64,000 nucleotides of DNA, from NCBI RefSeq assembly GCF_002303885.1, contig NZ_MRCM01000014.1, positions 1 to 64,000 on the forward strand. Reading direction: 5' to 3'. Positions 15,780 through 25,413 of the stretch are shown in pieces. The notes under the pieces are model-generated. The model saw only the letters and a program-made list of their open reading frames with translations, had not been told where the DNA came from and searched no databases. Both the position numbers and the translations under genes were made by a program. Position 1 is the first letter of the stretch. Every line of letters starts with the position of its first letter. The stretch is from Flavobacterium sp. ACN2 (GTDB lineage: Bacteria; Bacteroidota; Bacteroidia; Flavobacteriales; Flavobacteriaceae).

Positions 15780-17264
15780 ATGTCAATTAAGTCAATTGCG
15801 GCAAAAATTTTTGCCCGAAAAATATATAAACAAACGCTTAAATGGACTGAAAAACCAGTTGAAACCCAACAAAAGGTTTTTAAAAGTTTGATAGAGAATG
15901 CAAAAAGTACTGCATTTGGAAAAGATCATCATTTTGATCAGATAAAAAACTTTGAGGATTTTCAGAAACGTGTTCCTGTAAGAGATTATGAAGATTTAAA
16001 ACCTTATGTTGAAAAGGTTGTAAAAGGCGAATCGGATATTTTATGGAAAGGAAAACCATTGTATTTTGCTAAAACTTCGGGGACAACTTCGGGAGCAAAA
16101 TTTATTCCGTTAACCAAAGAATCGATGCCTTATCATATAGAAGCAGCTCGAAATGCGATTTTACATTATATTCATGAAACGGGAAATGCTGATTTTATTG
16201 ACGGAAAAATGATTTTTTTGCAGGGAAGTCCAATTCTAACCGAAAAATACGGAATCAAATTCGGAAGACTTTCTGGAATTGTAGCACACTTTGTTCCTAA
16301 ATATTTACAGAAAAACAGAATGCCATCTTGGGAAACCAATTGTATTGAAGATTGGGAAACCAAAGTAAATGCTATTGCAGATGAAACTATCAAAGAAAAT
16401 ATGTCGGTGATTTCTGGAATTCCGTCTTGGGTCCAGATGTATTTTGAACGTTTACAGCAAAAAAGCGGCGGAAAAAAGATTGGCGAGATCTTCAAAAACT
16501 TTAATCTTTTTATTTACGGAGGTGTAAATTACGAACCTTATCGCGCCAAATTTGAAAACATGATTGGTCGAAAAGTTGATAGTATCGAATTGTTTCCTGC
16601 TTCTGAAGGTTTTTTTGCCTATCAAGATTCTCAGAAAGAAAAAGGAATGCTTTTATTGTTGAATTCAGGAATTTTCTTCGAGTTCATAAAAGCAGACGAA
16701 TTCTTTAACGAAAATCCGAAAGTATATACAATTGGGGAAGTTGAGGTAGGAGTAAACTATGTTTTGATTATTTCGACCAATGCAGGACTTTGGCGTTATA
16801 ATATTGGAGATACTATTCTATTTACCTCTTTGGCTCCGCATCGTGTTATAGTTTCTGGACGTATTAAACATTATATTTCGGCTTTTGGCGAACACGTAAT
16901 TGCCAATGAGGTCGAAAATGCGATGAAAGAAGCCGTAAATTCTACTAATATTGTAATTAACGAATTTACCGTTGCACCACAAATAACGCCTGCAAGCGGA
17001 TTACCTTATCATGAATGGCTAATAGAATTTGAAAAAGAGCCTGAAAACATGGAAATTTTTGCAGAAACGATTGACAATTCAATGCGTAAGCAGAATATTT
17101 ATTACGATGATTTAATTACCGGAAACGTTTTACGAAAAGTAGTGATCACGAAAGTTTCTAAAAATGGATTTCACGATTACATGAAATCGCAAGGAAAACT
17201 GGGCGGGCAAAATAAACTTCCTAGATTATCAAATAATAGAGATATTGCAGATAATTTAAAGTAG
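15780..17264 (+). CDS. GH3-family acyl-adenylating enzyme (auxin-responsive GH3-like)
   Basis: A 494-residue member of the GH3 branch of the ANL adenylating superfamily, named for plant auxin-conjugating enzymes. The ATP/AMP motif FAKTSGTTSGAKFIPLTKES is at about residues 99-118. IYGGVNYEPYRAKFE, SIELFPASEGFFAYQ and the C-domain hinge region (RVIVSGRIKHYISAFGEHV) also match. Bacterial homologues activate a carboxylic acid and may amidate it with an amino acid; the substrates here are unknown. The gene starts 11 nt after the membrane protein before it and is probably cotranscribed. Confidence 0.9.
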   Translation: MSIKSIAAKIFARKIYKQTLKWTEKPVETQQKVFKSLIENAKSTAFGKDHHFDQIKNFEDFQKRVPVRDYEDLKPYVEKVVKGESDILWKGKPLYFAKTSGTTSGAKFIPLTKESMPYHIEAARNAILHYIHETGNADFIDGKMIFLQGSPILTEKYGIKFGRLSGIVAHFVPKYLQKNRMPSWETNCIEDWETKVNAIADETIKENMSVISGIPSWVQMYFERLQQKSGGKKIGEIFKNFNLFIYGGVNYEPYRAKFENMIGRKVDSIELFPASEGFFAYQDSQKEKGMLLLLNSGIFFEFIKADEFFNENPKVYTIGEVEVGVNYVLIISTNAGLWRYNIGDTILFTSLAPHRVIVSGRIKHYISAFGEHVIANEVENAMKEAVNSTNIVINEFTVAPQITPASGLPYHEWLIEFEKEPENMEIFAETIDNSMRKQNIYYDDLITGNVLRKVVITKVSKNGFHDYMKSQGKLGGQNKLPRLSNNRDIADNLK

Positions 17265-17404
17265 AATTTAGCTTTTTCAAAAAAACCTTCTAACAATTTG
17301 TTAAATGGTAATTCTTTAAAGTTATATATATAATTCCTACTTTCGCCTTTCGAAATATTCGAATCTTCTTTAAAAATTAAAGTTGATTTTTTAAATTAAA
17401 TGAC

Positions 17405-19081
17405 ATGAAAGAAACCAAACATATATCAAGATCTAGAGCGCAGGAATCTTCTGCGGCTATAGAAAAAATGTACATTACAATGCGCCATTTATTCAACCGT
17501 GGTTTTTACAAACCAATGGGAGTTTCGGGCGATAGTTTAAGAGAATCATTATTGGCATTACGTCCTGAGATTTACGGGAATATTGCCGAAGAAAAAGTAG
17601 AGCTTAACGGACTTTTGTACGTTATTGAGCGTCTTCCGATAGGAATTGAGCAATGCCGTTTTATCAATTTAACTTCAGACGAAGGATATTCTAAATCGCA
17701 TTTCCAAGCAATTGTTCCTCCAAAAAGAAGAAGAAACTGCTATAGAATCGACGAAGAGCAAATGAATGTCGAAATCACGCGTGGACGTTCAGACATTTAC
17801 GATATTCTAACCCACTTGACTTTCATTTTCATTGAATCTCATAAAATTAAAAATAGAGTTTTAATAGACGATGGAGGAGAGGTTTCTCGCGATTGGCAGA
17901 AACTGGAACAAGCTGTTATGCAGACCAAAAAGCTTACTTTGGTAGAAAAAGAAAAAGCGATTTCTCATGTTGCGAATATTTTGGCGAGAACTTTTGAGGA
18001 GGTTTTAGACATTTACGACGCATTTGGTTCAGAAACTGCTCCAGATCGTTTCTTGCACGTTATTTATTGGTTAGGAAAATTAGCAATCGAAGAAATTGTT
18101 GAAAATAATAAACGTACAATTACTTTTAGCCCAGTTTTACGTGAGCGTCTGGGACACCATATTCACGGAGAAATTTGGGCAACAAATATCAAAGAAGTTC
18201 TTAAAGCAAATGATTTGCTAAAAAGACCAATTCACGTCATTAGCGCTAATATGCATAGCGTAATGAATTCGATTTTTGCAACACCATTGTTAAAAACAAA
18301 ATACAAAGGAAAAACAGATTTCTTTATTTATGAAGAATTAAGCGGTTCTGGTTCAAAAGAAATTAGATCTCAAGTAGAAGATTTGGCTTTAAAAAATGGA
18401 ATGATTTCATTGCCAGATTGCTCAGGAACCAATATTGATGTTCAAATTTTTGATACCGCTAAAATTGATTGGTCAAAAACAGCCTTTTCTCACGCCAATG
18501 TGGGTGAAGATAAACCAGTAATTATCGTAATGGATTATGCTTTTGGTGAACAAGCCTACGAGACTATCGATGAACTTTTAAAACCATTTAAAAAAGAAAC
18601 TTTACTTAATGTAAAATCAGTTTCTATTATGGGTAAAGCGGGAATTTTGGAAGGTGGAAAAGGAGATATCATGATTCCGTCTGCACATATTAACGAAGGA
18701 ACGGCTGATAATTATTTCTTTGAAAATGAACTTAATGGCGCAATGTTCGAAGGAAATGATATAGATATTTATGAAGGAGCGATGGTTACCGTTTTAGGAA
18801 CTTCATTGCAAAATAGAGATTTATTGAAATTTTTCCACGAATCGACTTGGGGAGTAATTGGTCTAGAAATGGAAGGTTCTTATTACCAAAAAGCAATTCA
18901 GTCGGCATCAAAAATTAGAAAAAGTGTACCACACGATATTAAAGTTCGTTATGCGTATTATGCTTCAGATAATCCTTTAGAAACAGGAAGTACTTTGGCT
19001 TCAGGCGGATTAGGAACAACAGGTGTAAAACCAACTTATTTGATTACCATTAAAATTTTAGAACAGATTTTCAATTTATAA
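17405..19081 (+). CDS. DUF6909 family protein
   Basis: A 558-residue soluble protein that I match to the Bacteroidota family DUF6909, from memory. The N-terminal half has ISRSRAQESSAAIEKMYITM, DEGYSKSHFQAIVPPKRRRN and TRGRSDIYDILTHLTFIFIE. The C-terminal half carries IVMDYAFGEQAYETIDELL, SIMGKAGILEGGKGDIMIPS and GVIGLEMEGSYYQKAI. The last resembles the GLEMEGAAY motif of nucleoside phosphorylases, so a purine-salvage-like fold is possible but unproven. It has no signal peptide or membrane helix. It precedes the polysaccharide locus with only 12 nt before the Wzz-like gene. Confidence 0.65.
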   Translation: MKETKHISRSRAQESSAAIEKMYITMRHLFNRGFYKPMGVSGDSLRESLLALRPEIYGNIAEEKVELNGLLYVIERLPIGIEQCRFINLTSDEGYSKSHFQAIVPPKRRRNCYRIDEEQMNVEITRGRSDIYDILTHLTFIFIESHKIKNRVLIDDGGEVSRDWQKLEQAVMQTKKLTLVEKEKAISHVANILARTFEEVLDIYDAFGSETAPDRFLHVIYWLGKLAIEEIVENNKRTITFSPVLRERLGHHIHGEIWATNIKEVLKANDLLKRPIHVISANMHSVMNSIFATPLLKTKYKGKTDFFIYEELSGSGSKEIRSQVEDLALKNGMISLPDCSGTNIDVQIFDTAKIDWSKTAFSHANVGEDKPVIIVMDYAFGEQAYETIDELLKPFKKETLLNVKSVSIMGKAGILEGGKGDIMIPSAHINEGTADNYFFENELNGAMFEGNDIDIYEGAMVTVLGTSLQNRDLLKFFHESTWGVIGLEMEGSYYQKAIQSASKIRKSVPHDIKVRYAYYASDNPLETGSTLASGGLGTTGVKPTYLITIKILEQIFNL

Positions 19082-19093
19082 TAGCGCTTTTAA

Positions 19094-20086
19094 ATGAGTA
19101 CAAAAGTACCACAAAATGCAGAAGATCAAGAGATTGATTTAGTTCTGATTTCAAAGAAGGTTAATAGTTTTTTTGCTAGAATTAATACTTCTATTTTTAA
19201 AGGAATTCAGTTTTTCATAAAAAATTGGGTAATTGTTTTGGTTTTAGTTTTGTTAGGATTCGGTATAGGACTATTTCTAGACATTACTCAAAGAAAATAT
19301 ACGCATGAAATTATTGTAGCTCCAAATTTTGAGAGTACTGATTATTTATATTCAAAAATTAATTTAATTGACTCTAAAATTAATGAAGGCGATACACTCT
19401 TTTTAAAAAATACTGTTGGAATTCAATATCCTAAAAACCTTAAATCTATTGAAATAAAGCCTATAACCGATATCTATAAATTAATTGAAAATAAACCCGA
19501 AAATTTTGAATTAATAAAATTGATGTCAGATAATGGCGATGTCAAAAAAATTATAGAAGATAATCTGACCAGTAAAAATTACCGATATCACAGAATTTCA
19601 ATTATGACAGATGGATTACTTGATGATAAAAAAGGGACAGAGCCATTTTTGGATTTCTTGAATAAAACAGATTTTTATAAAAAAATTCAAGACGTGCAAT
19701 TAGCTAACGTTAAAGCGAAAATGGAGCAAAATGATGCGACAATTTCTCAGATTGAAGGCATATTGAATGAATTTTCTAATAAAGCAAATAACTCTCAAAA
19801 AAGTGATAAACTAATTTATTATAATGAGAACAATCAGCTTAACGATGTTATTAAAACAAAAGGGGATTTAGTTAGAGAACAAGGAAATCATAGAATTGAA
19901 TTAATAGGCTACGATAAAATTATAAAAGATATTAGTACAACATTAAACATTGAAAAAGAAGGTATCCTTTACGGAAAAAAGAAACTGTTTTTTCCTTTCT
20001 TATTTGTTTTTATTTATATTTTGCTACAATTTTTTAAGGCTTTTTATAGAAAGCAAAAGTTATTAGTTGTAGATAAAATAGCATAG
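19094..20086 (+). CDS. Wzz-like chain-length/co-polymerase protein
   Basis: A 330-residue protein with the polysaccharide co-polymerase layout. It has a short cytoplasmic N-terminus, a first membrane helix (about 44-65, NWVIVLVLVLLGFGIGLFLD), a long periplasmic helical domain, and a second membrane helix near 297-316 (FFPFLFVFIYILLQFFKAFY). In Wzy-dependent assembly such proteins set polymer length. There is no fused tyrosine kinase. Pairwise similarity to well-known Wzz proteins is low, so the call rests on topology and on the flippase and polymerase genes that follow. Confidence 0.65.
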   Translation: MSTKVPQNAEDQEIDLVLISKKVNSFFARINTSIFKGIQFFIKNWVIVLVLVLLGFGIGLFLDITQRKYTHEIIVAPNFESTDYLYSKINLIDSKINEGDTLFLKNTVGIQYPKNLKSIEIKPITDIYKLIENKPENFELIKLMSDNGDVKKIIEDNLTSKNYRYHRISIMTDGLLDDKKGTEPFLDFLNKTDFYKKIQDVQLANVKAKMEQNDATISQIEGILNEFSNKANNSQKSDKLIYYNENNQLNDVIKTKGDLVREQGNHRIELIGYDKIIKDISTTLNIEKEGILYGKKKLFFPFLFVFIYILLQFFKAFYRKQKLLVVDKIA

Positions 20087-20151
20087 AAGAAATATTAATA
20101 TAGATAAAGCATTTTTAAACTTTAAAAACTAAATTAGCCCAAAAATTTAAA

Positions 20152-20700
20152 ATGAGAACAAAACTATTTTTTGCAAGTTTGATTTTATTCGTCACATTTA
20201 CTTCATGTAAGAAAGAAGTTAGTAAAGAAGAGGTTAAACCCGCTGAAGTTGAAACAAAAAATAATAATTTTCAAGTGACTTTAACAGCAACAGTAAAAAC
20301 GGACGATAATTTTCAGTTGTATTATAGCCAGGATGCTTATGAGGCTCCTTATAAAGAAGAAAATTCAGTTTGGACAGCTGTAAAAGGTAATGATAATCCG
20401 CAAGACATTGTTTTTAATCTTCCAGAAGATGCAATTCCGAATTATATCCGAATTGATTTTGGAACAAATGAAGACCAAAAAGAAATCATTATCAAAAATT
20501 TTAAAATGAAGTATTACAGTAAAAGTTTTGAAGCTAAAGATTCCTTATTTTTCAACTATTTCATTCCAAATGATTGTATAAAAATTGTAGATAAGAAAAA
20601 TGCTGTTATACAAAACTTCAAAACTAAGGAAGGAAAATATGATCCGTTGTTTTATTCAGAAAAAGCACTTTATGATCAAATACAATTAATCGTAAAATAA
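20152..20700 (+). CDS. lipoprotein of unknown function
   Basis: A 182-residue protein with a lipoprotein signal (MRTKLFFASLILFVTFTSCKK, lipidated Cys19) and a KKEVSKEEVKP linker. The linker is followed by a beta-rich domain with alternating Asp/Tyr/Phe strands (FQVTLTATVKTDDNFQLYYS; PNYIRIDFGTNEDQKEIII). I do not recognise a named family; it could be a carbohydrate-associated jelly-roll or a structural lipoprotein. It sits between the Wzz-like and flippase genes and ends at a strong terminator, so it is the last gene of the first transcription unit in the locus. Confidence 0.7.
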   Translation: MRTKLFFASLILFVTFTSCKKEVSKEEVKPAEVETKNNNFQVTLTATVKTDDNFQLYYSQDAYEAPYKEENSVWTAVKGNDNPQDIVFNLPEDAIPNYIRIDFGTNEDQKEIIIKNFKMKYYSKSFEAKDSLFFNYFIPNDCIKIVDKKNAVIQNFKTKEGKYDPLFYSEKALYDQIQLIVK

Positions 20701-20720
20701 CTATATTTTATAAATATTTA

Positions 20721-20745
20721 GGAGCCACATTTTGTGGCTCTTTTT
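20721..20745 (+). terminator. intrinsic terminator
   Basis: GAGCCACA-TTT-TGTGGCTC followed by five T residues, downstream of the lipoprotein gene. Confidence 0.85.
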
Positions 20746-20850
20746 ATCTGGTTTCGATACAAAATATTTTTTAACTTTTTTATAATGAATTTCGTAGCTT
20801 TTAAAATTAACCAAAAGCTTTATTCTAATTTCTAAACAAATCCTGTAATC

Positions 20851-22119
20851 TTGTTTAAATTAAATTACCAAAATATATTGCAAAATAGCCGAATCAGGAA
20901 TTTTGTTATTTACGGAATTGGTCAGATTGTTAATCTGGTGAGTCCGCTTTTGGTAATGCCATATTTGGTAACTATTTGTGGAAAAGAAGGATTAGGTAAG
21001 ATTGGAGTAGGATTTTCGTTTGCTTTAGTATTAAATGTCTTGGTCGATTACGGTTCTTATATTAACGGAACTAAAGAAATATCAATTAACAGAAATAACG
21101 CTGAAATTATAAGAAAGAAAATAGTTTCAATTTATGTAATGAAGTTATTTTTGATTGTAATTTTATTGTTTACAGCTCTTTTCCTGGTTTATTTTATACC
21201 CTTTTTTAAAAAAGAACAGGCTGTATTCTTTTTCAGTTTTTTATATGTGGTTGGTCAATTAATAAATCCCACTTGGATTTTTCAGGGTCTAGAAAATTAT
21301 AAATGGATTTCCTTCATCAATATTATTTCTAAAGCAATATATGTAGCTGGGATCTTTATTTTTATTAATAAAAAGGGAGACTACATTTTTGCCAATGCTT
21401 ATTTAGGATTGGGATTAATTATTTCGAGTTTGATAGGATTAATTAGTCTGATCGAAAAATACAATTTAAGATTCTACCGTAATGTCACTAAAGATGCGGT
21501 GCTGTTGTTAAAAGAGGAATTTTCTCTGACTTTTTCTCAGTTGTTTCTTTCATTTTATCAATATCTGCCAATAATGATCATTAGTTATGTAGGAGGAAAT
21601 AATATGGCCGGACAATATAGAATTATAGAGCAGATTGTTATGACTTTCAGAACCTATTTGCAAATGTTTTTTAATTTCATTTATGCTGATGTTTGCCTGC
21701 AGATACATACGAGTTTAAAAAACGGAATTTCTAATTGGTTGAAGTATAATGGTCTAAATTATTTGTTTGTCCTATTATTAGTAGTTGTTGCATTTGTATT
21801 GACAGATCAGATTTTAATGTATTTCAATATTTCTTCAAATGAATTAGATTCTATGGCATTCTTTTTCAGACTAGGTCTGATTATTCCTCTGTTTATGGCA
21901 ATTTCCTTTGCTTTAAAACAATTACTTTTTGCATTAGACAAGAATAAAATGTACATAAATATTACGATTGGCTCTTCTATTTTTAGTTTGTTCGTAATTT
22001 ACTTGTTCGTAAAAAACATTGGACTCCAAGGTGCTTTTTTGGCTACAATTGTTATCGAAATAATGGTAATCCTTTTATATTGTACTGTTTTAAAACCAAT
22101 AATTAGATTGAACAAGTAA
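20851..22119 (+). CDS. Wzx-like oligosaccharide flippase
   Basis: A 422-residue polytopic inner-membrane protein of the MATE/MOP polysaccharide-transporter group, with about 12 hydrophobic segments. The N-terminus (FVIYGIGQIVNLVSPLLVMP) with a following GKEGLGKIGVGFSFA is the usual Wzx pattern. It would flip lipid-linked repeat units to the periplasm. The start is TTG at 20851: no in-frame ATG precedes it, and the next one would remove the first helix. The following gene begins 2 nt after its stop, so a multi-gene unit starts here. Confidence 0.85.
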   Translation: MFKLNYQNILQNSRIRNFVIYGIGQIVNLVSPLLVMPYLVTICGKEGLGKIGVGFSFALVLNVLVDYGSYINGTKEISINRNNAEIIRKKIVSIYVMKLFLIVILLFTALFLVYFIPFFKKEQAVFFFSFLYVVGQLINPTWIFQGLENYKWISFINIISKAIYVAGIFIFINKKGDYIFANAYLGLGLIISSLIGLISLIEKYNLRFYRNVTKDAVLLLKEEFSLTFSQLFLSFYQYLPIMIISYVGGNNMAGQYRIIEQIVMTFRTYLQMFFNFIYADVCLQIHTSLKNGISNWLKYNGLNYLFVLLLVVVAFVLTDQILMYFNISSNELDSMAFFFRLGLIIPLFMAISFALKQLLFALDKNKMYINITIGSSIFSLFVIYLFVKNIGLQGAFLATIVIEIMVILLYCTVLKPIIRLNK

Positions 22120-22121
22120 TA

Positions 22122-23384
22122 ATGAATATCAAGATTTATAAAAGTTTTCCGTATCAAGTTTTATTTTTGCTATGCATTGTAGTTTCCTTGTTTGCTAATT
22201 ACGAACTTACTTTTGCAGTTTGGTCTTTAACTTTATTGGTAACCGTTAAAAGAAAATACTCTTTTACTATAATTCAATACAATGCCATTTTTCTCCTAAT
22301 ACTTTTAATTGCAATTGTTTCTACTTTTTTCAATAATACAACACCATTTTTATTCATAAGAGATTTTACTTATCTCGTTAAACCGATTTTAGGATTATTT
22401 GTAGGTTATCAACTATGCAGATTTAGTAGTAAGCTAGGATTAAAAGTCATGGTTTATACAGGATTAGCGATTGCTATTATGCACTTGTTAATGATACTTT
22501 TTGCTGTAATTGAATTTAGAACTTTAAGTGTAAATCTTTTAAGAGAACATGGAGGATATTTTAGTGATTATGAAATCTATATACTAATTATTCTTATTTT
22601 TTATAAAAACCTGAAATTAGAAATTTCCAAGAATCAAAGATTGCTTTTAATAGTCATAATTGGTTTATCAAGCTTTTTATATTTGGCTCGTACCAATTTG
22701 ATTCAATTTATAATTCTATATGTTGGTTTAAAAGGATATTTAACTTTTAATAAAAGATCTTTAAAAGTAATTTTATTGGTTCTAGTGGCTGTAATTGTAG
22801 GCTATACAGCCATTGTTTATATTAATCCAAAAAGAGAAGGAAAAGGAATTCAAGCTTTTTTGTATAAAATAAAAATTGCTCCTCAGGAAGCTTTTAAAAC
22901 AAAAATAGACAAGGATGACTGGAAAGATTTTAATGACAATTATAGATCATTTGAAAATATAATTACTGTAAAACAAGTTTCAGCTAACGGAAATAGGGCT
23001 ATAATTTTTGGTGAAGGCTTAGGATCAACTCTGAATTTGGGTAGAAAAATTTGGACAAACGACCACGAATATGTTCAGTATATTCCAATTGTACACAACG
23101 GATATATGACTGTATTTTTAAAATCAGGATTATTAGGTGTTTCATTGCTACTGATTTTTTTGATTGTTTTATTCAGACAAAAGAAATCTGATGTAGAGAA
23201 CGTGCAGACAATAAATTATTTATTAATAGGCTCAAGTGTTTTTCTGATAGTTTCAAACTGGGTATTTTTAGGATTGTATTTAAAATTAGACAACAAATCG
23301 ATAATAATTGGATTCTTGATTGCTCTTAGAGAAGTAATGATTAGAGAGCATAATAGCCAAAAAAGAATAAAAGATGAATATTAA
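22122..23384 (+). CDS. Wzy/O-antigen ligase-like membrane protein
   Basis: A 420-residue protein with about ten to eleven hydrophobic helices and a large periplasmic loop near residues 235-330 holding NGNRAIIFGEGLGSTLNLGR and VHNGYMTVFLKSGLLGVSLL. The G-E/F-G-x-G plus HN-x-(Y/F) pattern is characteristic of the Wzy_C/O-antigen polymerase and ligase fold. It would polymerise or ligate lipid-linked glycans. Sequence alone does not separate polymerase from ligase; a second such protein is encoded at 26462. It overlaps the next gene by 11 bases. Confidence 0.75.
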   Translation: MNIKIYKSFPYQVLFLLCIVVSLFANYELTFAVWSLTLLVTVKRKYSFTIIQYNAIFLLILLIAIVSTFFNNTTPFLFIRDFTYLVKPILGLFVGYQLCRFSSKLGLKVMVYTGLAIAIMHLLMILFAVIEFRTLSVNLLREHGGYFSDYEIYILIILIFYKNLKLEISKNQRLLLIVIIGLSSFLYLARTNLIQFIILYVGLKGYLTFNKRSLKVILLVLVAVIVGYTAIVYINPKREGKGIQAFLYKIKIAPQEAFKTKIDKDDWKDFNDNYRSFENIITVKQVSANGNRAIIFGEGLGSTLNLGRKIWTNDHEYVQYIPIVHNGYMTVFLKSGLLGVSLLLIFLIVLFRQKKSDVENVQTINYLLIGSSVFLIVSNWVFLGLYLKLDNKSIIIGFLIALREVMIREHNSQKRIKDEY

Positions 23385-24489
23385 AAACACAACCAGTATT
23401 TTTGTTGACTGTCATGTTTTTGATAGTGGTTTTCAAGGAACTAGAACATATATACAAGGTTTATATTCTGAGTTGATTATAAAAAGAGATCTTCATTTCT
23501 TTTTAGTGTCTTCTAATCCAGATAATTTAGCATCTATTTTTGGCAATCATTCAAATGTTACGTATTTGAAATATAAATACGAAAACAAATATTTGAGATT
23601 GCTTATTGATATACCGCAAATTATAAAAAAACATAAAATAGATTTTGCTCATTTTCAATATACCGTTTCACCGTTTAAAAGGTGTAGATACATTGTTACA
23701 ACACATGATATATTGTTTATTGATTTTCCAGAATATTTCTCTTTTTTTAGCAAAACCATCAATACGTTTTTATATAAACAAAGTGCCAAATGGTCAGAAA
23801 TCAGATTGACAGTTTCAGAATTTTCTAAACAAAAAATCCATCAGCATTTTGGTTTTTCAAATTATGAAATAACGCCAAACGCAATTGACAATGTATTTTT
23901 TGAAGATTATGATAAAGTGTTAATTAAGAATGAAGTAGCCCAAAAATTTTCATTAAAAAAATATATTATTTATGTAAGCCGGTGGGAGCCAAGAAAAAAT
24001 CACCAAATGGTTTTAAAGGCTTTTTTAGACTTGGAGTTGTATAAAGAATACGAGCTTCTTTTTTTAGGAAATGATACGTTATCTAATCCTCAATACAATG
24101 AAATTTTTAGCCAAGTAGATTCTGAAATAAAAAAGAAGATATTTACTTTAAAAAACACCGATTTTAATACCATGTTATTACTACTAAGAGGGGCAGATGC
24201 ATCTGTTTATCCTTCTATGGCTGAAGGTTTTGGAATTCCTCCATTAGAATCAGTAGCAGCAAAAATTCCGACAATTTGCTCAGATAAAACAGCTATGTCA
24301 GATTTTAGCTTTTTTGAAGACTATTATTTCGATCCTCATAATCAGATTGATTTTAATGATAAACTTCAAAAAATCTTAAAAGAAAACTTAGGCACAGATT
24401 TTAAAATAATGGCACAAAAGATTAAAGAAAAGTATAGCTGGAAAAAATCAGCAGAAATAGTATACCGTCTTATAAAACAGAATCAGTAA
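23374..24489 (+). CDS. glycosyltransferase family 4
   Basis: A 371-residue GT-B transferase. The N-terminal domain opens with SIFVDCHVFDSGFQGTRTYI and includes TTHDILFIDFPEYFS. The C-terminal nucleotide-sugar domain has YVSRWEPRKNHQMVLKAFL and the family E-x7-E element in SMAEGFGIPPLESVA. It would add a sugar to the lipid-linked repeat unit in the cytoplasm; donor and acceptor are unknown. The start overlaps the upstream polymerase-like gene, implying translational coupling. The gene converges on the 2OG-oxygenase gene, and a palindrome covers both stop codons. Confidence 0.88.
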   Translation: MNIKNTTSIFVDCHVFDSGFQGTRTYIQGLYSELIIKRDLHFFLVSSNPDNLASIFGNHSNVTYLKYKYENKYLRLLIDIPQIIKKHKIDFAHFQYTVSPFKRCRYIVTTHDILFIDFPEYFSFFSKTINTFLYKQSAKWSEIRLTVSEFSKQKIHQHFGFSNYEITPNAIDNVFFEDYDKVLIKNEVAQKFSLKKYIIYVSRWEPRKNHQMVLKAFLDLELYKEYELLFLGNDTLSNPQYNEIFSQVDSEIKKKIFTLKNTDFNTMLLLLRGADASVYPSMAEGFGIPPLESVAAKIPTICSDKTAMSDFSFFEDYYFDPHNQIDFNDKLQKILKENLGTDFKIMAQKIKEKYSWKKSAEIVYRLIKQNQ

Positions 24490-24515
24490 TTAAATTATCT
24501 AATTACTGATTTTTA
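24481..24515. terminator. bidirectional terminator overlapping two stop codons
   Basis: AATCAGTAATTA (24481-24492) and TAATTACTGATT (24500-24511) are exact reverse complements around a 7-nt loop. The plus-strand side runs into TTTT. The left arm includes the GT4 stop codon and the right arm runs into the 3' end of the oxygenase gene. Confidence 0.7.
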
Positions 24516-25279
24516 GCAGTATTGCTTCCAAACAACTTATTTTTCGTTTGCACTAAAAAGTTATAATTTTTTGCAAATTGTTTCTTTAAAAAAGAAGCAT
24601 CTTCTTTTGGAAACCAATCTGTTGTTCGCGGTTTTTCAATTTGTCTTTTATGAATTTGATAGGCGTACGTTGCGATTGATGTTCTATAACTTCCTTCTGG
24701 AAAATAAGTCATATCATATCCATGAAGTGTGTAAGGAGCACATTGTTGGATAATTAATCGATTAAAAGGAACATCAAGTTCAGCTTCTTCTTGAGTTCTT
24801 AAATCACATATTTTTAAACCTCCTTTATATTCTGGTTTCCAATCTTTATTTAGATATAAAAGCAGATTCAATTCTCGATACCAATCTTTGTTTATAGGAT
24901 GATAATTAAAATCTAAATGCATATCTAAAAAACTATTTTTCTTGCCCTGATGTAATCCTCCACCGTGATTTTTCGGGTCAACAAAAATTGATTTTGATGT
25001 TATATAAGATATGATTTTATTGAATCTTTCAGATGAGAGGTCATCATATAATTCATGAAGTTCAGGGCCTAATTCTCTATAATTTGATTTTTCAAATTTA
25101 TTATTTGCAAAAGAATAATCGCGACTCTTGTTGTTGAGTTCAGGAATACTTTTATGAGCTTTGAGTAATTTTTCTTCTTCACAAAAGTTATCAATTATTA
25201 AATGCGGAAAAGGGTTTGCTGTTAAATACTTTAAGCGAAGATCATCTAAATGGTTTTCGAGATATTCAAAATTTATCAT
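24503..25279 (-). CDS. 2OG-Fe(II) oxygenase
   Basis: A 258-residue 2-oxoglutarate/iron-dependent oxygenase. The facial triad and co-substrate residues are visible: H-x-D in DMHLDFNYHP, the distal His in YTLHGYDMTY, and the Arg in YRTSIATYAYQIH. ELNLLLYLNKDWKPEYKGGL is the usual core strand region. Such enzymes hydroxylate proteins, sugars or small molecules. Its position inside a polysaccharide locus suggests glycan tailoring, but that is inference. It is the only intact minus-strand gene in the biosynthetic part of the locus, AT-rich like its neighbours. Confidence 0.85.
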   Translation of the reverse strand: MINFEYLENHLDDLRLKYLTANPFPHLIIDNFCEEEKLLKAHKSIPELNNKSRDYSFANNKFEKSNYRELGPELHELYDDLSSERFNKIISYITSKSIFVDPKNHGGGLHQGKKNSFLDMHLDFNYHPINKDWYRELNLLLYLNKDWKPEYKGGLKICDLRTQEEAELDVPFNRLIIQQCAPYTLHGYDMTYFPEGSYRTSIATYAYQIHKRQIEKPRTTDWFPKEDASFLKKQFAKNYNFLVQTKNKLFGSNTAKNQ

Positions 25280-25413
25280 AAATATTGCTATAAGCTGCTT
25301 TCAAACAAAAATAGGAATTTAATTATGTATTCATAATTTAAAATAGAATTTGTTATAACTAAATTTTAATTTTTAAAATCATTATTTTTGGCTTCTGATT
25401 GATAAAAAAATAG

